Assembly: GCA_026981645.1 (NCBI GenBank)
Contig: JALSII010000044.1
Span: 1-64,000, forward strand
Source of the DNA: Hyphomicrobiales bacterium
GTDB lineage: Bacteria; Pseudomonadota; Alphaproteobacteria; Rhizobiales; Devosiaceae
Length of the DNA: 64,000 nucleotides
Direction: 5' to 3'
The first letter of the stretch is position 1. Every line of letters begins with the position of its first letter. The notes beneath the pieces were generated by a model. That model did not search any database. It worked only from the letters and a program-made list of their open reading frames with translations, and had not been told where the DNA came from. This document shows, in pieces, positions 56,111 to 64,000 of the stretch. Made by a program: the position numbers and the translations under genes.

Positions 56111-57700
56111 TCAGGCTCCGGCACGAATTTCAAGCGCTTCGTCCAGCGTCATATTGGTGTGGGTCTTGAATGCAGGATTTTTCTGCGGGTAATCGGTGCG
56201 GAAATGCCCACCCCGGCTTTCGGTGCGTTTCAAGGCAGCGGCAGCTACCAGGGTCGCTGATACGGTCATATTCAGGAATGAGCGGGTCACCCCTTGCGCA
56301 CTATCCTCCAGCCGTCCTATTTCACGCAGGGCTTTTTTGAGGTCCGCCTCGTTGCGCTCGACCCCGACATAATCCGTCATGATTTTGCGCAACTCCTGCA
56401 CGGAATTCAGATTGCGCAACCTGGTCTCCACCTCCCGGCCGCTTTCTTCGTCCCAGGCTATGCCCTCAAAGGGGGGTAACGTTGAGCGTACCGGCTCCAG
56501 CCCTGAAATATCTTCGGCGATGCGCGCGCCGTAAACCACCGCCTCCAGAAGCGAGTTCGAAGCCAGCCGGTTGGCCCCGTGCAGGCCGGTGCATGAGGCC
56601 TCCCCGCATACCCACAGGCCCGGCAGAGACGAGCGCCCATCTTCGTCGACCTTGACCCCGCCCATATGATAATGGGCCGCCGGGGTCACCGGGATCATGT
56701 CTTTGACCGGGTCGATCCCGGCCTCGGCACAATATTTGGCCACCGTTGGATAGGCGCTTAGGATTTCAGCCCCCAGCGCCTCGCGCGTGTCCAGAAACAC
56801 TTTTCTTCCCGCTTCAATCTGGCGGAAATTGGCTCTTGCCACAATATCGCGCGGGGCCAGTTCGGCATCAGGGTGGATGGCACTCATAAACCGTTCCCCG
56901 AGATCGTTGACCAGAATGGCCCCCTCTCCGCGCAGGGCCTCGGTGGCCAAAGGTGCCGGGTCAGTGCCGGTGGCAATTGCTGTGGGGTGGAACTGCACAA
57001 ATTCCGCATCCGAGATAATGGCTCCGGCGCGGGCCGCCATGCCCATGGCGTGGCCGCGCACCCCGGGTGGGTTGGTGGTAATGGCATAAAGACCACCCAG
57101 CCCGCCTGCCGCCAGAACCGTGGCCCGCGCGCGGATAAGAACCGGCTCGCCATAGCGGTCACCCAGCTTGCGGCAATAGACCCCGATGACGCGTCCGTTT
57201 GAGCGGGCCAGGTCAACGGCCGTTATGCCCTCGACCACCCGAATGGAGGGTGTTTTGCGCACCTCTTCAATGATGGCAGTCATAATGGCGCGCCCGGCCC
57301 GGTCTCCCGAAACCCGCACCACGCGGTTTTTGGAATGAGCCGCTTCTTTTGAGAGCAGATAATTGCCCGCCTCGTCCCGGTCAAAGGGCGTGCCCCATCT
57401 GGCCAGATCTTCGATGCGTTCTCCGGCCTCGGCGGCAACTTCCTCAGCAATTTCAAAGTCGACAATGCCCGCCCCGGCCCGCTCGGTGTCCTGGGCGTGG
57501 GCCTCGGCGCTATCCCCCTGGCCAACCGCTGCGGCAACTCCCCCTTGCGCCCAGGTCGAGGACGCACCTGTGCCCAACGGCTTGGGCGAAAGCACGGTCA
57601 CCGGGCGCGGCGCCAGTTTTAGCGCGCAGAAAAGCCCGGCCAGCCCCGCTCCCACAATCAAGGCACCATCCGCGTTTAACGTGTTGTCTGTTACGCTCAT
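56111..57700 (-). CDS. nadB: L-aspartate oxidase
   Basis: 529 aa flavoprotein: L-aspartate to iminoaspartate, first step of de novo NAD synthesis. Seen: the FAD motif VGAGLAGLFCALKL, TGASSTWAQGGVAAAVG, HPTAIATG, HYHMGGVKVDEDGRSSLPGL, and GLHGANRLASNSLLEAVVYG. ATG 57700 behind GGGGGG. Normally next to nadA; here the two are split by two unrelated genes. Confidence 0.93.
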   Translation of the reverse strand: MSVTDNTLNADGALIVGAGLAGLFCALKLAPRPVTVLSPKPLGTGASSTWAQGGVAAAVGQGDSAEAHAQDTERAGAGIVDFEIAEEVAAEAGERIEDLARWGTPFDRDEAGNYLLSKEAAHSKNRVVRVSGDRAGRAIMTAIIEEVRKTPSIRVVEGITAVDLARSNGRVIGVYCRKLGDRYGEPVLIRARATVLAAGGLGGLYAITTNPPGVRGHAMGMAARAGAIISDAEFVQFHPTAIATGTDPAPLATEALRGEGAILVNDLGERFMSAIHPDAELAPRDIVARANFRQIEAGRKVFLDTREALGAEILSAYPTVAKYCAEAGIDPVKDMIPVTPAAHYHMGGVKVDEDGRSSLPGLWVCGEASCTGLHGANRLASNSLLEAVVYGARIAEDISGLEPVRSTLPPFEGIAWDEESGREVETRLRNLNSVQELRKIMTDYVGVERNEADLKKALREIGRLEDSAQGVTRSFLNMTVSATLVAAAALKRTESRGGHFRTDYPQKNPAFKTHTNMTLDEALEIRAGA

Positions 57701-57710
57701 CAAAACCCCC

Positions 57711-57741
57711 CAAAAAATACAGGACCCGGGTTTAACCGGGT
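57711..57741 (-). terminator. Intrinsic terminator of the sigma-factor gene
   Basis: Minus strand: ACCCGG, loop TTAAAC, CCGGGT, then CCTGTA and a run of Ts. It lies between the ECF sigma gene and nadB, so nadB probably has its own promoter. Confidence 0.65.
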
Positions 57742-57783
57742 TTCGGGCATAATGGAATGAGCCTGTTTCAGAACAGGAGGCTT

Positions 57784-59049
57784 TTACTCTCCCCTGAGCA
57801 TGCGGCCCAGCTTTTGGCTCAAAAAAGCCCGGGTCTTTTCTTCGCCGCTGAGTTCAATTGCCCTGTTATAGGAGACCTCGGCGGCGTTGATACGTCCTGT
57901 TCTATGCAAGAGATCAGCCCTTGTCGCATGAAACGGCTGATAGGTGGCTAAATCCTGTTCCAGCTCTCTGAGCCGGTCCAGCGCCAGTTTGGGGCTTTGC
58001 GCATAAGAGAGGGCGGCGATCTGGTTCAGCCTGACCACCGGGTTGGGCTGAAAGCGAAACAGCTCGTCATAAAGCTGCACAATCTGGCTCCAATCGGTGC
58101 TGTCATGGTCCTTTGCCTGAGCATGCAGGGCACTGATCGCACCCTGTATCTGATAGGGGCCGGGCGTACGACGCAACAGGGCCCTCTCAAGAATGTTCAA
58201 GCCCTGCTCAATTTTTTCCCCGTCCCACAAATCCCGGTCCTGATGTTCAAGCGCCACCATGAAGCCGTTTTGGTCCTCCCGTGCACCGCGCCGCGAATCA
58301 TGGAGCAGCATCAGGGCCAGAAGACCCTCGATTTCCGCCTCGTCAGGCTTCAGCGTGAGCAATATCCTGGTCAGGCGTATGGCTTCGTTTGAAAGGCCAA
58401 CGCGCACCTGCGCGTCCCCGTGTGAGGAAAAATATCCCTCGTTAAAAATCAGGTAGAGTACATTGAGCACGGTTTGCAGCCGTTCATCCCATTGCTCGCG
58501 TTGCGGCACGACATAGGGGATGGCCGCCTGTTTGATTTTGCGTTTTGCCCGCACCAGCCGCTGGGCCATGGCCTGTTCACTGTCCAGAAACGCCCGGGCG
58601 ATTTCGCTCGTGCTCAGCCCGCCAAGGGTGCGCAGGGTCAGCGCGGTGCGCGACTTGGGCGCAAGGGCGGGGTGACAGCAGGTAAAAATCAGACGCAACC
58701 GTTCGTCGGGGATTTCCGGTGTTGCCTCCATCGCCATTTCTTCGGCATCCTGCTCCATAAGGTGCGCTATTTCATCTTCCTTGGAGCGAAAGTTTGTTGC
58801 ACGCCGGATGCGGTCGATAGCTTTTCGACGCGCCGTTTGCAGCAGCCAGGCGGCAGGCGAGCGGGGCAGTCCGTTACGCCGCCAGTGCACAAGTGCGCTT
58901 TCAAGGCCGTCCTGCAGCGCGTCTTCGGCCAGCTGAAAGTCGCCCAAACGGGCAATCAGGGCGGCAAGAAGCCTGCCCCAATCCTCGCGCACCAGACTCT
59001 CGATGGTCTGGCGCGCAAGGGTTTCAGTTTTGGCGGTTTCGGAGTTCAT
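57784..59049 (-). CDS. ECF sigma factor, ECF42-like with C-terminal extension
   Basis: 421 aa, much longer than a usual ECF sigma factor. Seen: sigma-70 region 2 (residues about 20-90, AEDALQDGLESALVHWRRNG), region 4 (about 130-175, LGGLSTSEIARAFLDSEQAM), then a TPR-like C-terminal domain (about 190-421, DUF6596-like) replacing an anti-sigma factor. The neighbouring DGPF/YCII gene is the usual partner of this group. ATG 59049, 8 bp after that gene. Confidence 0.88.
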   Translation of the reverse strand: MNSETAKTETLARQTIESLVREDWGRLLAALIARLGDFQLAEDALQDGLESALVHWRRNGLPRSPAAWLLQTARRKAIDRIRRATNFRSKEDEIAHLMEQDAEEMAMEATPEIPDERLRLIFTCCHPALAPKSRTALTLRTLGGLSTSEIARAFLDSEQAMAQRLVRAKRKIKQAAIPYVVPQREQWDERLQTVLNVLYLIFNEGYFSSHGDAQVRVGLSNEAIRLTRILLTLKPDEAEIEGLLALMLLHDSRRGAREDQNGFMVALEHQDRDLWDGEKIEQGLNILERALLRRTPGPYQIQGAISALHAQAKDHDSTDWSQIVQLYDELFRFQPNPVVRLNQIAALSYAQSPKLALDRLRELEQDLATYQPFHATRADLLHRTGRINAAEVSYNRAIELSGEEKTRAFLSQKLGRMLRGE

Positions 59050-59057
59050 GCCGCCAG

Positions 59058-59414
59058 TTACATTTTTGAGTAGTCCATTATGGGCCGCACTTCGACAGTG
59101 CCGTACTTGGCGGTGGGGATCATTGAAGCGTATTTAATGGCCTCGTCGATGTTGGCGCACTCAAACATGTAGAACCCACCCAGCTGTTCCTTGGTTTCGG
59201 CAAAGGGGCCGTCCATTGTTTCGGTTTTTCCATTGCGGATACGGATGGAGGTGGCCGTATCGGAGTCCTGCAACGCTTCGCCCGCCAGCAATACGCCGTC
59301 TTTTTCGTAGGTTTCGCTGGCAGCCTGATAATCTGCCAGAAGTTTTCCGAACTCGGGCGTGTCGGGCACAGGGCCGGTGTCGGGCGCAGCGTAGATCAAT
59401 GCGAGATATTTCAT
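59058..59414 (-). CDS. YCII/DGPF-domain protein
   Basis: 118 aa. Seen: KYLALIYAAPD at the start and the family motif MDGPFAETKEQLGGFYMFE. Such small proteins are typically encoded beside ECF42 sigma factors; their biochemical role is not settled. Start ATG 59414 behind GAAGGAAA; the longer open frame adds unrelated sequence. Confidence 0.88.
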   Translation of the reverse strand: MKYLALIYAAPDTGPVPDTPEFGKLLADYQAASETYEKDGVLLAGEALQDSDTATSIRIRNGKTETMDGPFAETKEQLGGFYMFECANIDEAIKYASMIPTAKYGTVEVRPIMDYSKM

Positions 59415-59549
59415 CCTGGTTTCCTTCGGTTGAGTTGGCCTTTGCGGTTTCTGACTTATGCAAAGGCTTGCACAGGTAAGACGAACGGCAAACAGCGTTC
59501 TCGACATCAGGGGAAAGAAAAACCGGGCAGGGGGCGTTTGGTCGCTCCC

Positions 59550-60617
59550 TCAATCCCCTTTATTGGAAAAGGCGATCATGCGCTCAACGGCGGCGCGGGC
59601 CGGCTCCATCAGCTCGGGCGCAACCACAATTTCTTCGGTTCCCGTATGCAGGGACCATAGAATGTTTTCCAGATTGATGCGCTTCATGTGCGGGCAGATA
59701 TTGCAGCCGCGCAAAAATTCCACCCCAGTGGTTTCCGAAGCCACATTGTCCGACATGGAGCATTCGGTGACCATTACCACCTTGGGCGGCTTTTCTGTTT
59801 TGACCCAGTTGATCATGCCCGCGGTCGAGCCGGAAAAATCCACCGCATCAATAACATCGGGTGGGCATTCGGGATGGGCGATAATCTTGGCATTTGGATA
59901 GGCGCTGCGCAATTCCTCGATATCGGCGGCGGTAAAGGTTTCGTGCACCTCGCAGGCCCCCGCCCAGGTGATGATACGCTTTTTGGTTTTTTTGGCAGTG
60001 TTCTGGGCCAGATACTGATCGGGAATCATAATTACTTCGTCCCCCTCGACCGCGTTCACAATATCAAGAGCGTTGGAGGAGGTGCAGCACACATCGGTCA
60101 CAGCTTTTACCGCCGCCGAGGTGTTGACATAGGTTACCACCGGCGCGCCGGGATATTGCGCACGCATGGCCAGAACGTCCTCGGGTGTGATGGAAGAGGC
60201 CAGCGAACACCCCGCCCGGCTGTCCGGGATAAGCACGGTTTTTTGCGGGTTCAGCAATTTGCTGGTTTCAGCCATAAAGTGCACGCCGCACTGAATGATG
60301 GTGGACTGTTTGACCTTGGTGGCCTCAACCGCCAGTTGCAGACTGTCACCCACAATGTCGGCCACCCCGTGATAAATCTGCGGGGTCTGGTAATTGTGGG
60401 CAAGGATAACCGCGTCCTTTTCCCGTTTGAGCCGGTTGATCTGAAGAATGAGCGGGGCGAAAAACGGCCATTCCACCTCGGCGATTTTGCCCTTGACCCG
60501 CTCGAAAACATCTGCGGTTTCAGACTCAACGGCCTTTGTGAACTTCAGGTCGTAGTTTTGAGCCAGAACTTCACGCGCGTCCTGCACCGGGGTGATGGCG
60601 TTAATCAACTGAACCAT
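59550..60617 (-). CDS. nadA: Quinolinate synthase
   Basis: 355 aa [4Fe-4S] enzyme that joins iminoaspartate and dihydroxyacetone phosphate into quinolinate. Seen: [20 protein letters not shown], cluster Cys in [13 protein letters not shown], in DVCCTSSNA and in [10 protein letters not shown], and [11 protein letters not shown] 60617. Works with nadB; nadC is not in the window. Confidence 0.95.
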   Translation of the reverse strand: MVQLINAITPVQDAREVLAQNYDLKFTKAVESETADVFERVKGKIAEVEWPFFAPLILQINRLKREKDAVILAHNYQTPQIYHGVADIVGDSLQLAVEATKVKQSTIIQCGVHFMAETSKLLNPQKTVLIPDSRAGCSLASSITPEDVLAMRAQYPGAPVVTYVNTSAAVKAVTDVCCTSSNALDIVNAVEGDEVIMIPDQYLAQNTAKKTKKRIITWAGACEVHETFTAADIEELRSAYPNAKIIAHPECPPDVIDAVDFSGSTAGMINWVKTEKPPKVVMVTECSMSDNVASETTGVEFLRGCNICPHMKRINLENILWSLHTGTEEIVVAPELMEPARAAVERMIAFSNKGD

Positions 60618-60789
60618 GCCTTGCCTCTGACTTTGCTGTTCGCACAGACACGAAATTGCGCCAATACTCCACTGCTGCGGAACTTAGGTATTTTCGCGTT
60701 CCATTTCAATAAACGCTGTGACAATGTTTGCGCGCTGGTGTAAATGGCTGAAATAGCTGTTCGACCTCCAGTTGAAAGAAATCTGCCCC

Positions 60790-61422
60790 ATGGCCAACCT
60801 TGATGACCTCAAACAGGCGGTGCACGCCGCCCGCGTCATTCCCGTTCTGGTGCTTGATGATGTCAGCGCCGCCCAACCCCTGGCCCAAGCGCTGGTTGCC
60901 GGTGGCCTCAACGTAATTGAGGTGACATTTCGCACAGCCAACGCCCTGGATGTCATCCGTGAAATGCTCAAGGTCGAAGGCGCCATTGTCGGTTCGGGCA
61001 CGGTGCGCACACTTGAACATATGCGCATGAGTGAAGAGGCCGGATGCAGCTTCATGGTGTCGCCCGGCGCGCCGGCAAAACTGCTCGAAGAGGCTGAAAA
61101 CATCTCCATTCCCCTGCTGCCCGGTGTCGCCTCCCCAAGTGAGGCCATGGGCGCGGCTGAAATGGGTTATAGTTTCCTGAAATTTTTTCCCGCCGAGGCC
61201 ATGGGCGGCACTCCTGTGCTCAAATCCTTCGCCTCGCCCTTCCCCGACCTCAGCTTCTGCCCCACCGGAGGCATTGATGCGGGCAAAGCCGCCCAATATC
61301 TTGCACTGCCCAATGTGCTTTGTGTCGGGGGCAGCTGGGTCACGCCAAAAGCGCTTGTTGCCGACAGGGATTTTGCAAAAATCGAAAAACTGGCCCATGA
61401 AGCAAATCGCATCGGCACTTAA
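60790..61422 (+). CDS. eda: KDPG/KHG aldolase
   Basis: 210 aa class I aldolase: 2-keto-3-deoxy-6-phosphogluconate to pyruvate and glyceraldehyde-3-phosphate (Entner-Doudoroff). Seen: the catalytic Glu in VIEVTFRT, the Schiff-base Lys in FLKFFPAEAMGG, and FCPTGGI. Start ATG 60790. Its end overlaps modA by 26 bp, so aldolase and molybdate genes are probably co-transcribed. Confidence 0.9.
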   Translation: MANLDDLKQAVHAARVIPVLVLDDVSAAQPLAQALVAGGLNVIEVTFRTANALDVIREMLKVEGAIVGSGTVRTLEHMRMSEEAGCSFMVSPGAPAKLLEEAENISIPLLPGVASPSEAMGAAEMGYSFLKFFPAEAMGGTPVLKSFASPFPDLSFCPTGGIDAGKAAQYLALPNVLCVGGSWVTPKALVADRDFAKIEKLAHEANRIGT

Positions 61423-62161
61423 AAAGCTTATGCTTTGTGGATTGCTTGTCATGAGCATGGCAGGCGCTGCGCATGGCACAATGGTGAATGTGTTTGCCGC
61501 TTCCAGCGTTGCTGAAATCATGCAGAAGCTGGCCGATGATTTCTCAAAGACACAAGGGGCAGATGTGCGCGTCATTATTGCGGGATCATCAACCCTTGCC
61601 CAGCAGATTGTTGCAGGCGCCCCCGCGGACATTTTTGTTTCCGCCAACCCGGAATGGGTTGAGTATGTTCAAAGCGAATCCGGGTTCGGCTCTGAAGCGG
61701 TGTTATTCTCCAACCGGCTGGTGGTCATTGCGCCCAAGGGCTCGGGGCTTGAACTGCCGGATTTAAGTGCGCTTGGAGCAATTCTGGGCGAAAGTCGCCT
61801 CGCTCTGGGTGACCCTGAGCATGTCCCGGCGGGGATTTATGCCCGTCAGGCGCTGCAAAGTGCCGGGGTCTGGGCTGAGGTGGAGAGCCGTCTTGCGCCC
61901 GCTTCAAACGTCAGGGCGGCTTTGCGGCTGGTCAGCGCCGGAGCGGCCGGACTGGGCATTGTCTATGTCACCGATATTGCCGGGACCGATGTCGAAATGC
62001 TGTTTGCGATTGACCCGGCCCTGCATGAAAAAATCGCCTATGTGGCAACGCTTGGCCCACAGGCTGACACGGACGCCGCCGGGTTTTTTGACTTTTTGCA
62101 AACGGATGCGGCAAAATCAGCAGCGCGCGCGTTTGGCTACGCCATGAGCGGGGGAGAATAG
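61397..62161 (+). CDS. modA: Molybdate-binding protein ModA
   Basis: 254 aa periplasmic binding protein. Seen: signal peptide (MKQIASALKKLMLCGLLVMS, cleavage near AAHG), the oxyanion-binding stretches VFAASSVAEIMQKLA and IIAGSSTLAQQIVAGAPADI, and SANPEW. ATG 61397 lies inside eda; an alternative ATG at 61430 would remove the basic start of the signal peptide. Tungstate binding is possible. Confidence 0.88.
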   Translation: MKQIASALKKLMLCGLLVMSMAGAAHGTMVNVFAASSVAEIMQKLADDFSKTQGADVRVIIAGSSTLAQQIVAGAPADIFVSANPEWVEYVQSESGFGSEAVLFSNRLVVIAPKGSGLELPDLSALGAILGESRLALGDPEHVPAGIYARQALQSAGVWAEVESRLAPASNVRAALRLVSAGAAGLGIVYVTDIAGTDVEMLFAIDPALHEKIAYVATLGPQADTDAAGFFDFLQTDAAKSAARAFGYAMSGGE

Positions 62162-62164
62162 ACA

Positions 62165-62860
62165 ATTATCGACCTCACAGAAATTGCTCTTTTGTCCTTG
62201 CGTGTTGCGAGTGTGGGCGTGCTGGCGACCCTGCCCATTGCCTTCGTTCTGGCCTTCATTCTAGCACGCAAGCGTTTTGTTGGCCGCGCCTTGCTCAGCG
62301 CCTTGATTATGCTTCCCCTCGTCATGCCCCCGGTGGTGACGGGGCTGATATTGCTCAACCTGTTCGGCCCCAACGGCATTGCCGGGCAGTGGCTGGAACA
62401 GTTTGGAATTGTCCTGGGGTTTCGCTGGACCGGAGCCGCGCTCGCCGCCGGGCTGGTTGCGCTGCCTTTGATGGTACGGCCCATGCGCATGGCGCTGGAA
62501 AATGTTGACCCTGCACTGCACGAGGCACTGGCGGTTGCCGGAAACGGGCGCTGGAAACGATTTTTGACGCTTGACCTGCCCCTGGCCATGCCCGGCATTG
62601 TTGCCGGGCTGGTGCTCGGCTTTGCCAAGGCACTGGGGGAATTTGGTGCAACCATAACCTTTGTCGCCAATATTCCCGGCGAAACCCAGACCATTTCACT
62701 GGCTATATATTCCGCCCTGCAATCGCCGGGAGGCGAGCAACTGGTAATTGTGCTGAGCGTTATTTCCATTGCCATTTCAATCATAGCGGTGGTTGGCTCC
62801 GAAATTCTGGTCGAGCGGCTATCGAACCGTCAGAGCAGGGGCGGCACCCGCCATGCTTGA
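62165..62860 (+). CDS. modB: Molybdate ABC transporter permease ModB
   Basis: 231 aa if read from a rare ATT codon at 62165, or 222 aa from TTG 62192. ATT is preferred because GGGGGAG lies 8 nt upstream while TTG has no ribosome site; the added residues IDLTEIALLSLRVASVGVLA fit the N-terminus of ModB. Five membrane segments; the ATPase-docking loop HEALAVAGNGRWKRFLTLDL and GEFGATITFVANIPGETQT are typical. Overlaps modC by 8 bp. Confidence 0.85.
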   Translation: MIDLTEIALLSLRVASVGVLATLPIAFVLAFILARKRFVGRALLSALIMLPLVMPPVVTGLILLNLFGPNGIAGQWLEQFGIVLGFRWTGAALAAGLVALPLMVRPMRMALENVDPALHEALAVAGNGRWKRFLTLDLPLAMPGIVAGLVLGFAKALGEFGATITFVANIPGETQTISLAIYSALQSPGGEQLVIVLSVISIAISIIAVVGSEILVERLSNRQSRGGTRHA

Positions 62861-63905
62861 AGTCGCTGTAAAGGCCCATATGGGGGATTTTCCCATTGAG
62901 GCCGAGTTCACCGCCAAAGCCGGAGTGACCGCGTTAATCGGGCCGTCGGGCGCGGGAAAATCCTCCCTTCTGCGGCTGATTGCCGGGCTTAACCGCCCCG
63001 ACCGGGGCAAAATCACCTTTGAAAAAACCATCTGGGCGGACGCCACCACCAAGCGCTTTGTGCCCCCGCACAAACGCCGGATTGGCATGGTTTTCCAGAC
63101 CGGACTTTTGCTGAATCATCTCTCGGTGATGGATAATATCAAGCTGGGGGCACGCGGAGAGAGGGTGCGCGGCGATCAGCTTGTGCGTACAGGCTGCAAC
63201 ACGCTGCTCGAAAAACCGGTCGCAACGCTTTCGGGGGGGGAACAGCAAAAGGTGATGCTGGCGCGGGCCCTGGCGGGCAAGCCTCAATTGCTGCTGCTTG
63301 ACGAACCCTTAAGCGCGCTCGACCCTGAGAGCCGCGATAACATGCTTGAATTACTGGGCGCGCTTTTACCCACTCTTGAAATCCCGGCGGTTTATGTGAC
63401 ACACGCCTTTGAGGAGGCTTCCCGTCTCGCCACCCAGTTTGTGCGCATGGAAAAAGGCAGTGTTACGGCCACCGGCAGCGCGGTTCAGGTACTCGCCAAC
63501 ACTGGCCCAAAACATCAGGAAAAGGCGGTTTCAAGCGTCATCGCCGGCGTGGTTTCTTCCCTTGAGGCAGGAGGTATCGCAACCGTACAGGTTGGGCAGC
63601 AGAGCGTGGAAATGTCCAGCGCCGGCCTGAATACAGGGGAGAAAGTTCACCTCAGGCTCTGGGCCCGCGACCTGATTCTGGCTGAAAGCAAACCTTATGG
63701 TATCAGCGCCCGCAACGCGCTGGTGGGCCGCATTGCTTCAATGTCCGCACTGCCAAACGGGCAGATACTGGTCAAAGTCAGCGTCGAGGGCGCTGAAATC
63801 GACGTGCTGGTCATGTCGCGCACCGCACGGGAAATGGGGCTGACCGAAGCAAAGCCTATTTTCATCGTCTTCAAGTCTGCTTCAATTGAAGCGGCAAACT
63901 CCTGA
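62853..63905 (+). CDS. modC: Molybdate ABC transporter ATPase ModC
   Basis: 350 aa. Seen: Walker A GPSGAGKSS, signature LSGGEQQKVMLARA, Walker B LLLLDEP, H-loop YVTHAFEEA, and a C-terminal Mop/TOBE domain (about 285-350, SARNALVGRIASM) that binds molybdate and regulates transport. ATG 62853 inside the end of modB. Last gene of eda-modABC. Supplies molybdenum for enzymes such as FdsA. Confidence 0.92.
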   Translation: MLEVAVKAHMGDFPIEAEFTAKAGVTALIGPSGAGKSSLLRLIAGLNRPDRGKITFEKTIWADATTKRFVPPHKRRIGMVFQTGLLLNHLSVMDNIKLGARGERVRGDQLVRTGCNTLLEKPVATLSGGEQQKVMLARALAGKPQLLLLDEPLSALDPESRDNMLELLGALLPTLEIPAVYVTHAFEEASRLATQFVRMEKGSVTATGSAVQVLANTGPKHQEKAVSSVIAGVVSSLEAGGIATVQVGQQSVEMSSAGLNTGEKVHLRLWARDLILAESKPYGISARNALVGRIASMSALPNGQILVKVSVEGAEIDVLVMSRTAREMGLTEAKPIFIVFKSASIEAANS

Positions 63906-64000
63906 CTTGCATGGCCCCAAAGCGCCAACCACTTTCATTGCAGGTCAAATTTTGCTAACAACACGCGAAAGTGGCAGGGAATATCGGTGAATTCACTCGA

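Noticed and set aside
59688-60743. 351-aa frame antisense to nadA
   Set aside because: Shadow of nadA; low-complexity translation with no family features.

Overview
The window looks like a chromosomal segment of an alphaproteobacterium, most likely of the order Hyphomicrobiales (Rhizobiales). This rests on gene content: a membrane ferritin of the MbfA type, an FdsGBA formate dehydrogenase, a murA-DUF2948-hisD-UPF0262-infA-maf-yacG block, CbtA/CbtB cobalt proteins behind a cobalamin riboswitch, and a CsgH-type curli chaperone. I cannot name the genus. No insertion sequence, prophage, CRISPR array or rRNA operon was seen. Two tRNA genes (Phe-GAA and Thr-GGT) were found.

Layout, left to right. 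1-3060: a leftward cobalt/B12 operon (cobalamin riboswitch, cbtB, cbtA, a CbiM-like permease, cobW). 3061-5237: rightward zinc uptake genes znuC-znuB-zur behind a Zur-like palindrome, without znuA. 5421-12274: a ManC-like guanylyltransferase, then formate dehydrogenase fdsG-fdsB-fdsA-fdhD. 12410-20406: lepA, a small cytochrome c, mbfA with an alpha/beta hydrolase, a 60-bp tandem repeat at the end of trhO, an aldo/keto reductase, a secreted protein of unknown function and a Crp-family regulator. 20486-29510: a leftward operon for an ABC importer (two unlike ATPases, two permeases, a binding protein) and a zinc alcohol dehydrogenase. A sigma-54 promoter, an IHF-like site and paired inverted repeats precede it, and the divergent gene encodes an AcoR-like sigma-54 activator. 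29571-35355: tRNA-Phe and the conserved block yacG, maf, infA, a UPF0262/phosphatase fusion, hisD, DUF2948, murA and a broken small gene.

35566-39544: tRNA-Thr, a DEAD-box helicase, a small membrane protein, a D-amino-acid aminotransferase, an acetyltransferase and a TPR protein. 39691-54984: a sugar-acid and lactate region containing a fumarylacetoacetase-family hydrolase, an altronate-type dehydratase, an SMP-30 lactonase, an SDR, an L-lactate dehydrogenase, a TRAP transporter, 3-hydroxybutyrate dehydrogenase and a PfkB sugar kinase. A three-gene curli module (42575-44150) sits inside it. 55145-63905: TerC, nadB, an ECF42-type sigma factor with its DGPF/YCII partner, nadA, and then eda-modA-modB-modC.

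How the parts may work together. The lactonase, dehydratase, SDR, hydrolase and lactate dehydrogenase match the steps of a non-phosphorylating deoxy-sugar pathway (L-fucose or L-rhamnose type) that ends in pyruvate and L-lactate. Molybdate uptake, fdhD and FdsA fit one molybdenum-dependent formate oxidation function, although mod and fds are about 50 kb apart. The items most worth following are the sigma-54-controlled importer/dehydrogenase system, the curli module with duplicated promoters, the UPF0262-phosphatase fusion and the lone CbiM-like permease.
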